Of a stretch of DNA of 64,000 nucleotides, positions 55,944 to 64,000 are shown piece by piece. Both the position numbers and the translations under genes were made by a program. Position 1 is the stretch's first letter, and each line of letters begins with the position of its first letter. The notes under the pieces were generated by a model that saw only the letters and a program-made list of their open reading frames with translations, searched no databases and had not been told where the DNA came from. This DNA comes from Thomasclavelia spiroformis DSM 1552 (lineage in GTDB: Bacteria; Bacillota_I; Bacilli_A; Erysipelotrichales; Coprobacillaceae), in contig NZ_CP102275.1 in assembly GCF_025149465.1 (NCBI RefSeq), forward strand, positions 1,550,001 to 1,614,000. The letters are read 5' to 3'.

Positions 55944-56406
55944 ATTTAAACTCAATTGAAATCGGTGGTACTTTAGTGTATTTTACTCCAGCTGCATCCA
56001 ACATTCTTTTTGCCGCACGATCACTATCAGTTCCACTATATTTATCATCTTCAAAAACAATTTCGCTAATACCACTTTGAATAATTGCTTTAACACATTC
56101 GTGACATGGAAATAAAGAAACATAAATACGACATCCTTTTAAATTTCCAATGCTATTTAAAATTGCATTTAATTCTGCATGAACTACATATGGGTATTTA
56201 GTATCATATAAATCCCCTTCTCTAACTTCCCATGGAAATTCTTTATCATCACAACCCCAAGGAAGACCATTATAGCCTACTCCAACGATTTTATTTTCTG
56301 GACTAACAATGCACGCCCCTACTTGAGTATTAGGATCTTTAGAACGAAAAGCCGATAATTTTGCAACACCCATAAAATATTGTGTCCAATTTATAACTTT
56401 ACTCAT
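55942..56406 (-). CDS. comEB: dCMP deaminase (ComEB family)
   Basis: Deaminates dCMP to dUMP for dTTP synthesis. Zinc site HAELNAI and PCHECVKAII; substrate loop GYNGLPWGCDD; 154 aa. In bacilli this gene lies between comEA and comEC; here it is 46 kb away, overlapping rluD by 8 bp. The name reflects the family and does not imply a role in DNA uptake. Confidence 0.93.
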   Translation of the reverse strand: MSKVINWTQYFMGVAKLSAFRSKDPNTQVGACIVSPENKIVGVGYNGLPWGCDDKEFPWEVREGDLYDTKYPYVVHAELNAILNSIGNLKGCRIYVSLFPCHECVKAIIQSGISEIVFEDDKYSGTDSDRAAKRMLDAAGVKYTKVPPISIEFK

Positions 56407-57319
56407 CTTTCATTTCCTCCTCTAATTCATCCAATTTAGCTTTAAAATAATCCGGTAATTCGCTTTCAAATTCCATATATTCTTTTGTCGTAGGATGAAT
56501 AAAACCTAATTTTTTAGCATGTAAAAACTGTCCATGACTACAATCATCTTTACGATATCCATATTTAGGATCACCATACACAGGATAACCAATATAACTC
56601 ATATGTACCCTAATTTGATGAGTTCGTCCTGTCTCTAAACGACATTCTATTAAACTCATATTTTTATAACGTTTTAAAACTGTAAAATTTGTAATCGCAT
56701 TTTTACTATTATTTTTTGTTACACACATACTTTGACGATCATTTGGATTACGTCCAATCGGTGCATCAATTTTGCCTTGAACATGAGGAATCAAACCATG
56801 TACTAAAGCAACATATCTTCTTGTAACACTATGATCCTTTAATTGTTCTGATAAAAAACGATGTGCTATATCATTTTTAGCTACCATTAATAATCCACTT
56901 GTTTCTTTATCGATTCGATGAACTATTCCCGGACGATTTACTCCATTGATTCCTGATAAATCTTTGCAATGAAATAAAAGGGCATTAACTAAAGTCCCAC
57001 TAGTAATTCCCGGTGAAGGATGAACGATCATTCCTGTAGGTTTATCAATCACAATTACATCCTTATCTTCATAAACAACATTTAAAGGAATATCTTCAGC
57101 TTCAATTTCTAAATCACTATTGTCTTCAATAGTGATTTCAATTTGATCATTTAACTTTGTCTTATAACTCGCCTTTTCTACTTTTCCATTTACTAAAACT
57201 AAACCTCGACCAATCATTTCTTGAATCTGTGTTCTTGATAATTCCTCCATATTTAAAGCAATAATCTTATCTAATCGATAATTATTGTTATTCTCTACCA
57301 ATAAATTAATTTTTTCCAT
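56399..57319 (-). CDS. rluD: Pseudouridine synthase RluD family
   Basis: N-terminal S4 RNA-binding domain (YRLDKIIALNMEELSRTQIQEMIGRG) and RluA-type catalytic domain with the Asp motif HRIDKETSGLLMVAK and LETGRTHQIRVHM; 306 aa. In Firmicutes the gene after lspA (YlyB type) modifies 23S rRNA. GAGGAG seven bases before the ATG at 57319 sets the start; overlaps lspA by 14 bp. Confidence 0.94.
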   Translation of the reverse strand: MEKINLLVENNNNYRLDKIIALNMEELSRTQIQEMIGRGLVLVNGKVEKASYKTKLNDQIEITIEDNSDLEIEAEDIPLNVVYEDKDVIVIDKPTGMIVHPSPGITSGTLVNALLFHCKDLSGINGVNRPGIVHRIDKETSGLLMVAKNDIAHRFLSEQLKDHSVTRRYVALVHGLIPHVQGKIDAPIGRNPNDRQSMCVTKNNSKNAITNFTVLKRYKNMSLIECRLETGRTHQIRVHMSYIGYPVYGDPKYGYRKDDCSHGQFLHAKKLGFIHPTTKEYMEFESELPDYFKAKLDELEEEMKDE

Positions 57320-57791
57320 GTATGCGCTCCTCAAAAATAATTTCAAAAATGATTAATATAACTCCTATTACAACTGCAATATCAGCAATATTAAAAATTG
57401 GAAAATTATAATTAAAAATAACAAAATCTATAAAATCACGTACATAACCAAGTACAATACGATCAATTAAATTACCAGCCATTCCAGCAAAAGTAAGTAC
57501 TAATCCAAAACGTGTTAAAACTTCTCTACTTTTGGTTTTGGTAAAAAAATAAATCATAAAAATAGCCGACAATAATGCAATTATAATAAATAATTCTAAA
57601 TGACCTGCAAGCATTCCCCAGGCCACACCGGTATTTTGTGCATATGTAAAATAAAAAAAGTTATCGATTATTTCCTGTGACTGTCCAAGTTGCATTGATG
57701 ATGATACTAAATGTTTAGTAAACTGATCTCCACCAATTATTAAAATCAATGTAACCAAATACAATATTTTATCTCTTTTTGTTAATTTCAT
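57306..57791 (-). CDS. lspA: Lipoprotein signal peptidase LspA
   Basis: Inner-membrane aspartyl protease that removes lipoprotein signal peptides. Four hydrophobic helices and the conserved boxes DQFTKHLV, NTGVAWG, GNLIDRI (catalytic Asp) and FNIADIAVVIG (catalytic Asp); 161 aa from the ATG at 57791, which follows TTGGGTGA. Longer in-frame starts up to 57836 are less well placed. Confidence 0.95.
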   Translation of the reverse strand: MKLTKRDKILYLVTLILIIGGDQFTKHLVSSSMQLGQSQEIIDNFFYFTYAQNTGVAWGMLAGHLELFIIIALLSAIFMIYFFTKTKSREVLTRFGLVLTFAGMAGNLIDRIVLGYVRDFIDFVIFNYNFPIFNIADIAVVIGVILIIFEIIFEERIHGKN

Positions 57792-57845
57792 TTTATCACC
57801 CAAAGACATTATACAATAAACTTTTGCTAACCACAATAAACACCC

Positions 57846-58499
57846 CTATAAAACATAAATAATCACTGCTAAAAAATGAAACAATGAACCAATCATTACA
57901 AAAATATGAAACAATTCATGAAAACCAAAACTGCTAAACCAATTTGGTTTTTTTATAATATAAATAATTGCTCCAACTGTATAACTTATCCCTCCTACAG
58001 CAATTAAACCAAAACATCCTAAAGGTACTTTATTGAATGCTTGAAAATCAAAAATCAAAGCCCATCCCATCAATAAATAAAAAGCAGTAGAAATAAATCT
58101 AGGCGCATTTAACCAAAATAATTTAATAATAATGCCAACGATTGCAATAAACCAAATTACACTCAAGAAATAAACACTATGAGGATATGATAAATATTTT
58201 AGACATATTGGTGTATATGTTCCTGCAATCAATACATAAATCATTGAATGATCTAATTTACGTAAAAAACGTTTTATTTTATTGTTATTATCTCCATTAT
58301 AATAATGATACATACTACTAGCACTGTATAAAGCAATTGACGATACTCCAAATACAATCGCCCCTATTAAACTTACTAAATCACTTTTACAAATCTTTGC
58401 CATTATAATCATTACAAACAGCATCAAAAACGAAAATATCGCTCCAATCAAATGTGTCAAACAACTAACTCTATCCATTGCTCTATCAATTATCCACAT
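57846..58499 (-). CDS. Hemolysin III/YqfA-like PAQR membrane protein
   Basis: 217-aa seven-helix protein of the hemolysin III/progestin-adiponectin receptor group. Conserved metal-site residues are seen as SSMYHYY and DHSMIYVLIAGTYTP near the middle and SSFGFHELFHIFVMIGSLFHF at the C-terminus. Role in membrane lipid homeostasis is possible; haemolysis is not established. AGGAGG precedes the ATG. A 21-bp palindrome lies just upstream. Confidence 0.9.
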   Translation of the reverse strand: MWIIDRAMDRVSCLTHLIGAIFSFLMLFVMIIMAKICKSDLVSLIGAIVFGVSSIALYSASSMYHYYNGDNNNKIKRFLRKLDHSMIYVLIAGTYTPICLKYLSYPHSVYFLSVIWFIAIVGIIIKLFWLNAPRFISTAFYLLMGWALIFDFQAFNKVPLGCFGLIAVGGISYTVGAIIYIIKKPNWFSSFGFHELFHIFVMIGSLFHFLAVIIYVL

Positions 58500-58512
58500 A
58501 TAATACCTCCTT

Positions 58513-58533
58513 ATATAGTTATCATAACTATAT
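58513..58533. promoter_or_regulatory. 21-bp palindrome upstream of the hemolysin III-like gene
   Basis: ATATAGTTAT-C-ATAACTATAT, perfect 10-bp arms, 14 bp before the start codon and downstream of a TTGACA on the minus strand. It looks like a dimeric repressor operator; no regulator gene is adjacent. Confidence 0.55.
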
Positions 58534-58571
58534 TATATAATATCATTATTATAATATATGTCAATCAGTTA

Positions 58572-58600
58572 TTGAATCCTATATATAAATAAGATAAAAT
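58572..58600 (+). promoter_or_regulatory. Promoter of the DUF1836 gene
   Basis: TTGAAT - 17 bp - TAAAAT on the plus strand, about 18 bp before the start codon. Confidence 0.6.
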
Positions 58601-58617
58601 ATCATTGAGGTGATTAT

Positions 58618-59154
58618 ATGAACGAACTAGAACAGATTATTGATAAAGTAATTAATAAAAGTATTTTAAAAAGTCAAGATATTCCTTCATTAGATTTATA
58701 TATGGATCAAATAATGACTTTATTTGAAACAAATTTAAATGACAATAAACGCTATCAAGATGATAAGTTACTTACTAAAACAATGATTAATAATTACTCC
58801 AAAGCAGGAATCATTAAACCAGTTAAAGGAAAAAAATATACTAAAGAACAAATTATTGGCATGTTAATAATTTATAATTTAAAAAATATTATTACAATTC
58901 AAGAAATCAAAGATCTTTTATTACCAATATATGAAACAAACGAAAATTTAGAAATAATCTATGATCGTTTTATTGAAATAACTACTAACCAAACACAATT
59001 AAAGCCATTAATTGATAATCTTATCAATACTAATCAACTTGATATTAATGATAAAAATGAAAAACTAATTGCAATCTTAGTTCTAGCAAATTTAGCTAAT
59101 CAAATAATTAATGTTATTGAAGGAATTATTGACAACGATTCTAAAAATATTTAG
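58618..59154 (+). CDS. DUF1836 protein
   Basis: 178 aa. The DUF1836 core is KLLTKTMINNYSKAGIIKPVKGKKYTKEQIIGMLIIYNLKNIITIQEIKDLL, which resembles a MerR-type winged helix, so it may bind DNA. Its role is unknown. The stop codon lies directly before the -35 box of the metF promoter, so it is transcribed separately or as a leading gene. Confidence 0.82.
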   Translation: MNELEQIIDKVINKSILKSQDIPSLDLYMDQIMTLFETNLNDNKRYQDDKLLTKTMINNYSKAGIIKPVKGKKYTKEQIIGMLIIYNLKNIITIQEIKDLLLPIYETNENLEIIYDRFIEITTNQTQLKPLIDNLINTNQLDINDKNEKLIAILVLANLANQIINVIEGIIDNDSKNI

Positions 59155-59184
59155 TTGACGATATACCTCAATTATCGCTATAAT
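59155..59184 (+). promoter_or_regulatory. Sigma-A promoter of the metF-metH operon
   Basis: TTGACG - 18 bp - TATAAT, 31 bp before the metF start. The short leader leaves no room for a SAM or T-box riboswitch. Confidence 0.75.
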
Positions 59185-59214
59185 AATCATAATATTTTAT
59201 TGGAGGGAAGAAGT

Positions 59215-60105
59215 ATGAAAATTATTGATTTATTACATAAAAGACCGACATTATCGTTTGAAATATTTCCACCTAAAAATTATGATGGTGATATTAGTTC
59301 AATCTATCAAACAATTGATGAGTTATCAAAATTAAAACCTGATTTTATTTCTGTAACGTATGGGGCTGGGGGATCGACTACTAAAAATACAGTTGAAATT
59401 GCTTCAAAAATTAAAAATGACTACAACATTGAAGCTGTTGCTCATTTAAGTTGTATCGATGCTTCACCTAAACAACTTATTAAAATTATCGATGCTTTAA
59501 AAGAAAATAAAATTGAAAATATTTTATCATTGCGTGGTGATTATCCTAAAGATTATGATCCTAAGAATACATATCATTATTTTAAATACGCTAGTGAATT
59601 AAATGAATTTATTACCAAAAACTATCCTGATACTTTTTGTTTAAGTGGTGCTTGTTATCCTGAAGTACATCAAGAAGCTACTTCATTAGAAAATGATTTA
59701 GATGCTTTGAAGAAAAAAGTTGATGCTGGAGCACAATATTTAATTACTCAAATTTTCTTTGACAATAACTATTATTATCGTTTATTAAGAGAAGCTAGAA
59801 TCAAAGGCATCAATGTCCCTATTATTGCTGGGATAATGCCAGCAACTAATTCTAAATCATTATTAAAGATTGCTAAACTTAGTGGTAGCAATATCCCATA
59901 TAATTTATCAGCAATGATTGAACGTTTCAAAAACAATCCTAAAGCTATGAAAGAAGTAGGAATCAATTATGCTGTATACCAAATAATCGATTTGATTACT
60001 AATGGTGTTGAAGGAATTCATATTTATACGATGAATCGACCTGAAATAGCCAAAGAAATAATCGCTAGAATAGATAATATTTTAAAAGAATTTATCAATG
60101 ATTAA
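59215..60105 (+). CDS. metF: 5,10-methylenetetrahydrofolate reductase
   Basis: FAD enzyme making 5-methyl-THF for methionine synthase. TIM-barrel motifs LSFEIFPPKN, SVTYGAGGS, ILSLRGDYPKD and QIFFDNNYYYRL; 296 aa from the ATG at 59215 preceded by GGAGGGA. It overlaps the next gene by 8 bp, forming a metF / reactivation protein / metH operon. Confidence 0.95.
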   Translation: MKIIDLLHKRPTLSFEIFPPKNYDGDISSIYQTIDELSKLKPDFISVTYGAGGSTTKNTVEIASKIKNDYNIEAVAHLSCIDASPKQLIKIIDALKENKIENILSLRGDYPKDYDPKNTYHYFKYASELNEFITKNYPDTFCLSGACYPEVHQEATSLENDLDALKKKVDAGAQYLITQIFFDNNYYYRLLREARIKGINVPIIAGIMPATNSKSLLKIAKLSGSNIPYNLSAMIERFKNNPKAMKEVGINYAVYQIIDLITNGVEGIHIYTMNRPEIAKEIIARIDNILKEFIND

Positions 60106-60730
60106 AGAAAATGCTTTAAAGTATTTAGGTTATTTAAATAATCAAGTCGATAAAAAAACTGATTTATTATTGGATGAATGTTTACAAGAAATATCAAAGA
60201 TTCAACCTAAATTCATGTATCAAATTTATACATTAAAACATCATCCACTAAAAATAAAAGAATTAGATATTTCATTAGATTATCCTGAATTAATCGATTT
60301 GTTTGATAGTTGTAATAAAGTAGTTATTATTGCTTGTTCATTAGGTATTGAAATTGATAAAATGCTTCGTTATTATGCAATGATCGATATAACTAAAATG
60401 ACTGTCTTAGATGCGTTAGCTAGTAGTTATCTAGAAGCTAAATGTGATGAATTTGAAAATAAGCAACATTTTGGTAGTCATACTTATCGTTTTTGTCCTG
60501 GTTATGGTAGTGTACCTCTTGAACTAAATAAAAAATTATCACAAGCTTTAGCTTGTGATAAACATATTGGGTTAACTGTCCAGGAAAACAATCTATTGAT
60601 TCCACAAAAATCAATGATTGGATTAATCGGTATTGGGGATACAAGAAAGATTAGACATTGTTTTTCATGTGTTAATTTAAATGATTGTATATATAGAAAG
60701 AAGGGACAAAGATGTTACAAGAAAGATTGA
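60098..60730 (+). CDS. Separate methionine synthase reactivation-domain protein
   Basis: 210-aa protein homologous to the AdoMet-binding reactivation domain that is fused to MetH in E. coli. YRFCPGYGSVPLELNKKL corresponds to the RxxPGY motif, and the C-terminus carries a Cys cluster (HCFSCVNLNDCIYRK) typical of free-standing versions. Overlaps metF by 8 bp and metH by 19 bp, so the pieces are made together. Confidence 0.88.
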   Translation: MIKENALKYLGYLNNQVDKKTDLLLDECLQEISKIQPKFMYQIYTLKHHPLKIKELDISLDYPELIDLFDSCNKVVIIACSLGIEIDKMLRYYAMIDITKMTVLDALASSYLEAKCDEFENKQHFGSHTYRFCPGYGSVPLELNKKLSQALACDKHIGLTVQENNLLIPQKSMIGLIGIGDTRKIRHCFSCVNLNDCIYRKKGQRCYKKD

Positions 60731-63069
60731 AAAAAGAAATTTTAGTTTTTGATGGTGCCATGGGAACACAATTGCAGGCCGCAAAATTAAAAGCTGGAGA
60801 AATTCCTGAGTATTTAAATATAACTGATCCATATTTAATTCAAAAGATTCATCTTGACTATTTAAATGCTGGTGCTAATTTTATTACAACTAATACATTT
60901 GGAGCTAATCCATTAAAATTAAAAGATGCGCCATATCAATATAATGAAATAATTGAAACTGCGATCAATAATGCAATTATAGCTCGTAAAAAAGCTAATC
61001 GAGAAAATGACAGTTATATTGTTTTAGATATTGGACCAATTGGACAATTACTAGAGCCAATGGGTACTTTGACTTTTGATGAAGCTTATGAAATTATAAA
61101 AAAGCAAGTTTTGATTGCAAAAGATAAAGTTGATGCGATTTTATTAGAGACATTTACTGATATTTATGAAGCTAAAGCTGGTATTTTAGCTGTTAAAGAA
61201 AATAGTAATTTACCAGTTTTTGTAACAATGACATTTGAAAGTAATTTAAGAACTTTATCAGGTTGTGATCCTATTACAATGGTTAATGTTTTAGAAGGAT
61301 TAAATGTTGATGTATTAGGTGTTAATTGTTCTTTGGGGCCAATTGAATTAACTCCAATTATCAATGATATTTTAAAAGTTGCTACTGTCCCTGTGATGAT
61401 TCAACCTAATGCTGGATTACCATGCTTAGTCGAAGGTAAAACGTGTTATAACATGGATATTGATACATTTGTATCAAAAAGTATTGAACATGTAAAAAAT
61501 GGTGTACGAATCATCGGTGGTTGCTGTGGAACTACACCAGAATTTATCGCAAGATTAAAAGATGCTTTACCTGAAAAAATTACTTTAACTAAACCAGTGA
61601 TTGCAACTAGGGTATCTAGCGGTAATCAAACAGTTGAATTTGGTCATCATATTGTTGTTTGTGGTGAACGTTTAAATCCAACTGGGAAAAAGAAATTAAA
61701 ACTAGCGTTAAAAGAAGAACGTTATGATGAATTGATTGTCGAAGCAATTAAACAAGATCAAGCTGGTGCTCATGTACTTGATGTTAATGTTGGACTTCCA
61801 GGTATTGATGAAGTTAGTACAATGAAAAAAGTTATTAAGTTATTACAAGAAGTAATTTCATTACCATTGCAAATTGATAGTTCTAATCCTGAGGCAATTG
61901 AACAGGCATGTCGTTATTATAATGGTAAACCATTGATTAATTCAGTTAATGGTAAAATGGAAACAATGGAAGCAATTTTTCCTATTGTAAAAAAATATGG
62001 TGGGGTCGTAATTGGTTTAACATTAGATGAAAATGGTATTCCATCTATGGCAAAAGACCGCTATGAAATTGCTAAAAAAATCATTGCTACTGCAAAAAAA
62101 TTTGGTATTAGTAAGGAAAACATTATTATTGACTGCTTAGTTTTAACTGTTTCTGCTCAACAAAAAGATGTTATAGAAACAATTAAAGCTGTAAAAATGG
62201 TAAAAGAATTAGGGGTTCATACTGTTCTTGGAGTTAGTAATGTTTCATTTGGTTTACCTAATCGACCATTATTAAATAAAACATTTCTTACAATGGCTAT
62301 GACTAATGGATTAGATTTACCAATCATCAATCCTTTAGATCAAGAATTGATGGCAGCTATTGATGCCTTTAATGTTTTATTTAATTATGATCATGATGCT
62401 ACTAATTATATTCAAAAACAATCTAATCAAACTATTACAAGCCAATCAAAACCATCAGATTTTAGCTTAAATGACATTATTATTCATGGTCTAAAAGAAG
62501 AAGTTATAAATGCAACAAAAAAACAACTAGAAAAACAACCTGGTTTACAAATTATCAACCAAATTTTAATTCCAGCTTTAGATACTGTAGGAAAACAATA
62601 TGAAAATAATATCATTTTTTTACCACAACTAATTCAAGCAGCTGAAACTTCAAAAATAGCTTTTGGTGTAATTAAAGAAACTTTTAAAGAAACTTCAGCA
62701 ACTAAAGGTCCTATTATTATGGCTACTGTTCATGGTGATATCCATGATATTGGTAAAAACATTGTCAAAGTGGTTTTAGAAAGTTATGGATATAAAATAA
62801 TTGATTTAGGTAAAGATGTACCACCTGAAACAATTGTTGAAGCATATCATAGGCATCAACCAAAAGCCATTGGTTTAAGTGCTTTAATGACTACTACTGT
62901 TGTTTCCATGGAAAAAACTATTGCATTATTAAAAGAAATCGATAATATGTGTCCTATTTTTGTTGGAGGTGCTGTATTAACAGCTGATTTTGCTAAAGAA
63001 ATAAATGCTGATTTTTATGTTAAAGATGCTATGGATACAGTAGAATTAATGAATAAGATAGTCAAATAA
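60712..63069 (+). CDS. metH: Cobalamin-dependent methionine synthase lacking the reactivation domain
   Basis: 785 aa. N-terminal homocysteine-binding barrel (FDGAMGTQLQ; zinc Cys in GVNCSLGP and GGCCGTT), folate-binding barrel (CGERLNPTGKKKLK, DVNVGLPGIDE, IDSSNPEAIEQ), the cap domain and a C-terminal B12-binding domain with DIHDIGKNIV (DxHxxG) and GLSALMTTTV. The E. coli fourth domain is absent and supplied by the preceding gene. Requires imported or salvaged B12; no cobalamin genes are in the window. Confidence 0.95.
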   Translation: MLQERLKKEILVFDGAMGTQLQAAKLKAGEIPEYLNITDPYLIQKIHLDYLNAGANFITTNTFGANPLKLKDAPYQYNEIIETAINNAIIARKKANRENDSYIVLDIGPIGQLLEPMGTLTFDEAYEIIKKQVLIAKDKVDAILLETFTDIYEAKAGILAVKENSNLPVFVTMTFESNLRTLSGCDPITMVNVLEGLNVDVLGVNCSLGPIELTPIINDILKVATVPVMIQPNAGLPCLVEGKTCYNMDIDTFVSKSIEHVKNGVRIIGGCCGTTPEFIARLKDALPEKITLTKPVIATRVSSGNQTVEFGHHIVVCGERLNPTGKKKLKLALKEERYDELIVEAIKQDQAGAHVLDVNVGLPGIDEVSTMKKVIKLLQEVISLPLQIDSSNPEAIEQACRYYNGKPLINSVNGKMETMEAIFPIVKKYGGVVIGLTLDENGIPSMAKDRYEIAKKIIATAKKFGISKENIIIDCLVLTVSAQQKDVIETIKAVKMVKELGVHTVLGVSNVSFGLPNRPLLNKTFLTMAMTNGLDLPIINPLDQELMAAIDAFNVLFNYDHDATNYIQKQSNQTITSQSKPSDFSLNDIIIHGLKEEVINATKKQLEKQPGLQIINQILIPALDTVGKQYENNIIFLPQLIQAAETSKIAFGVIKETFKETSATKGPIIMATVHGDIHDIGKNIVKVVLESYGYKIIDLGKDVPPETIVEAYHRHQPKAIGLSALMTTTVVSMEKTIALLKEIDNMCPIFVGGAVLTADFAKEINADFYVKDAMDTVELMNKIVK

Positions 63070-63096
63070 AAACTGTAACAAAAGTTACAGTTTTTT
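63067..63096 (+). terminator. Terminator of metH, shared with the convergent murE operon
   Basis: AAAACTGTAAC / GTTACAGTTTT stem with an AAAA loop, then TTTTTT on the plus strand; A residues on the other side give a shorter T-run on the minus strand as well. Confidence 0.8.
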
Positions 63097-63376
63097 AATG
63101 CATATTTTTTGAACGCCAACAATCATTAGAACGACTATTACCATTATTCATTACAATAATATTTATCTTCCGTCTTTTAAAATAAATCTCTTCTTCTTTC
63201 ATATCCATGATTGCTGATAAACGCTTATGACCATCTTGACAATAATATTTACCATCTTCAATAACTACTTTTATAGGAAACGATAAGCCAATTCGTTTAA
63301 TTGATTCATACATACTTTTTCGATAATCTTTTTTAATAAAAATAATCTCTTCAATATCGACTTGTTGAACTCTCAT
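63095..63376 (-). CDS. Small ParB/Srx-fold protein
   Basis: 93-aa protein resembling the N-terminal ParB-like nucleotide-binding fold: VDIEEIIFIKKDYRKSMYESIKRIGLSFPIKVVIEDGKYYCQDGHKRLSAI (ParB box I/II-like order with QDGHKRL in place of GERR). No DNA-binding helix-turn-helix follows, so it is not a chromosome-partition ParB. The C-terminus is basic. ATG at 63376 overlaps the murE stop (TAATG), indicating an operon. Role unknown. Confidence 0.65.
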   Translation of the reverse strand: MRVQQVDIEEIIFIKKDYRKSMYESIKRIGLSFPIKVVIEDGKYYCQDGHKRLSAIMDMKEEEIYFKRRKINIIVMNNGNSRSNDCWRSKNMH

Positions 63377-64000
63377 TAACAATTACACCCATCAATACAC
63401 TTAAGCACTTCTTCTTGATCGCTAAAATGTCTTTTACCATCTTTTGTTTCTTGATAATTTTCATGACCCTTTCCTAAAATCATCAAAATATCATTTTCAT
63501 CAAGCATTTTTACTCCTTTATAAATAGCATCTTGACGCTCAACAATGATTTCAAAATTATCACTAATTAAATTAGCTGTAATATCATTTAAAATAGCTTC
63601 TGGTTCTTCTTTACGAGGATTGTCACTTGTAAAAATAACATAATCGCTATTATCTACTGCAATTTTACCCATGATTGGACGCTTAGTAGCATCACGATTA
63701 CCACCACAACCAATTATTGTAATAATTTTTCCTTTTTTGAACTCTTGAGCACTTTTTAAAACATTTTCAACTGCATCAGGGGTATGAGCATAATCAACAA
63801 AAATACTATTTGTATTATATTTTATCAATTCCATTCGTCCAGCTGGAGCTTTTAATTTTTCATTTAACAATAAAATATCTTCAATCTTAAACCCTAATTT
63901 ATTTACTAATAATAACGCTGTTAAATAATTATAAATATTATATCTACCAACCATATTTAATCTTACATGGTAGCTATTATCTAAATATCTAAAATCAAAT
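63376..64000 (-). CDS. murE: UDP-MurNAc-tripeptide synthetase MurE, 3' part (5' end outside window)
   Basis: The C-terminal two domains of a Mur ligase: NMVGRYNIYNYLTALLL, VDYAHTPDAVENVL, TIIGCGGNRDATKRPIM and the specificity motif FTSDNPRKEEPEAI. DNPR is the signature of enzymes adding meso-diaminopimelate rather than lysine. The frame is open upstream to the window edge, so the gene is cut by the window, not truncated in nature. Followed by the ParB-like gene. Confidence 0.92.
   Translation of the reverse strand, partial: FDFRYLDNSYHVRLNMVGRYNIYNYLTALLLVNKLGFKIEDILLLNEKLKAPAGRMELIKYNTNSIFVDYAHTPDAVENVLKSAQEFKKGKIITIIGCGGNRDATKRPIMGKIAVDNSDYVIFTSDNPRKEEPEAILNDITANLISDNFEIIVERQDAIYKGVKMLDENDILMILGKGHENYQETKDGKRHFSDQEEVLKCIDGCNC

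Noticed and set aside
59185-59214. SAM riboswitch before metF
   Set aside because: Only about 30 nt separate the promoter -10 box from the start codon, too short for any known SAM aptamer.
63095-63376. Chromosome partition protein ParB
   Set aside because: Only the small N-terminal fold is present, without the helix-turn-helix and dimer domains, and no parA is adjacent.

Overview
The window is an AT-rich chromosomal segment of a spore-forming, low-GC Firmicute. Gene content and order point to Erysipelotrichia (Coprobacillaceae/Thomasclavelia-like), though this is inference because there is no rRNA or marker search. Spore genes (spoIVFA, spoIVFB, spoVID, a ysxE-like gene, a SpoIIB-like SPOR gene, gerM, gerE), a DNPR-type MurE (meso-diaminopimelate) and blocks collinear with Bacillus subtilis (ysoA-tig-lon-engB; spoVID-ysxE-valS; radC-mreCD-minCD-spoIVFAB-rplU-prp-rpmA-obg; gerE-murI-gerM-ysnB; comEA-comEC-holA; hemW-hrcA-grpE-dnaK-dnaJ) support this. 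mreB, maf, folC, clpX and comC, which sit in these blocks in B. subtilis, are not in the window.

Layout. 1-10.3 kb (minus strand): the HrcA/CIRCE-controlled heat-shock operon, then hemW, L-serine dehydratase, holA, comEC and the 3' part of comEA. 10.3-17.0 kb: a class IIC group II intron interrupting comEA. Its reverse-transcriptase ORF is broken by three copies of one IS3/IS150-type element, and an 817-bp piece of the RT gene is present twice. Removing the intron rejoins comEA exactly in frame (259 + 203 nt = 154 codons). 17-26.5 kb: ruvAB, obgE, rpmA-prp-rplU with an L21 leader, spoIVFAB, minCD, mreCD, radC and a SPOR protein. 26.5-26.9 kb: two overlooked small genes for matched double-glycine-leader peptides. 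27-37 kb: valS with a T-box, spore-coat genes, engB, lon, tig and a TPR protein. 37-41.7 kb: a LysR regulator divergent from a YeiH transporter, an intact copy of the group IIC intron behind a tRNA terminator, and two identical tRNA-Arg(TCT) genes. 41.7-51.2 kb: a phosphodiesterase, gerM, murI, a VanY-like protein lacking its zinc motifs, gerE, uvrC, mutS2, cvpA and an RNase HIII homologue with an altered active site. 51.4-55.8 kb: an ABC exporter, a PadR/DUF2812 pair and a decayed DUF6442/XRE module. 55.9-64 kb: dCMP deaminase, rluD, lspA, a hemolysin III-like gene, DUF1836, a methylene-THF reductase/methionine synthase operon with a separate reactivation protein, a ParB-like small protein and the 3' part of murE.

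Most of the window is housekeeping DNA. The noteworthy parts are the nested intron/IS complex in comEA, the paired GG-leader peptides between valS and the SPOR gene, and several enzyme homologues with missing catalytic residues. Some frameshifts (IS copies, XRE gene) all lie in A-homopolymers, so sequencing error must be excluded before they are called biological.
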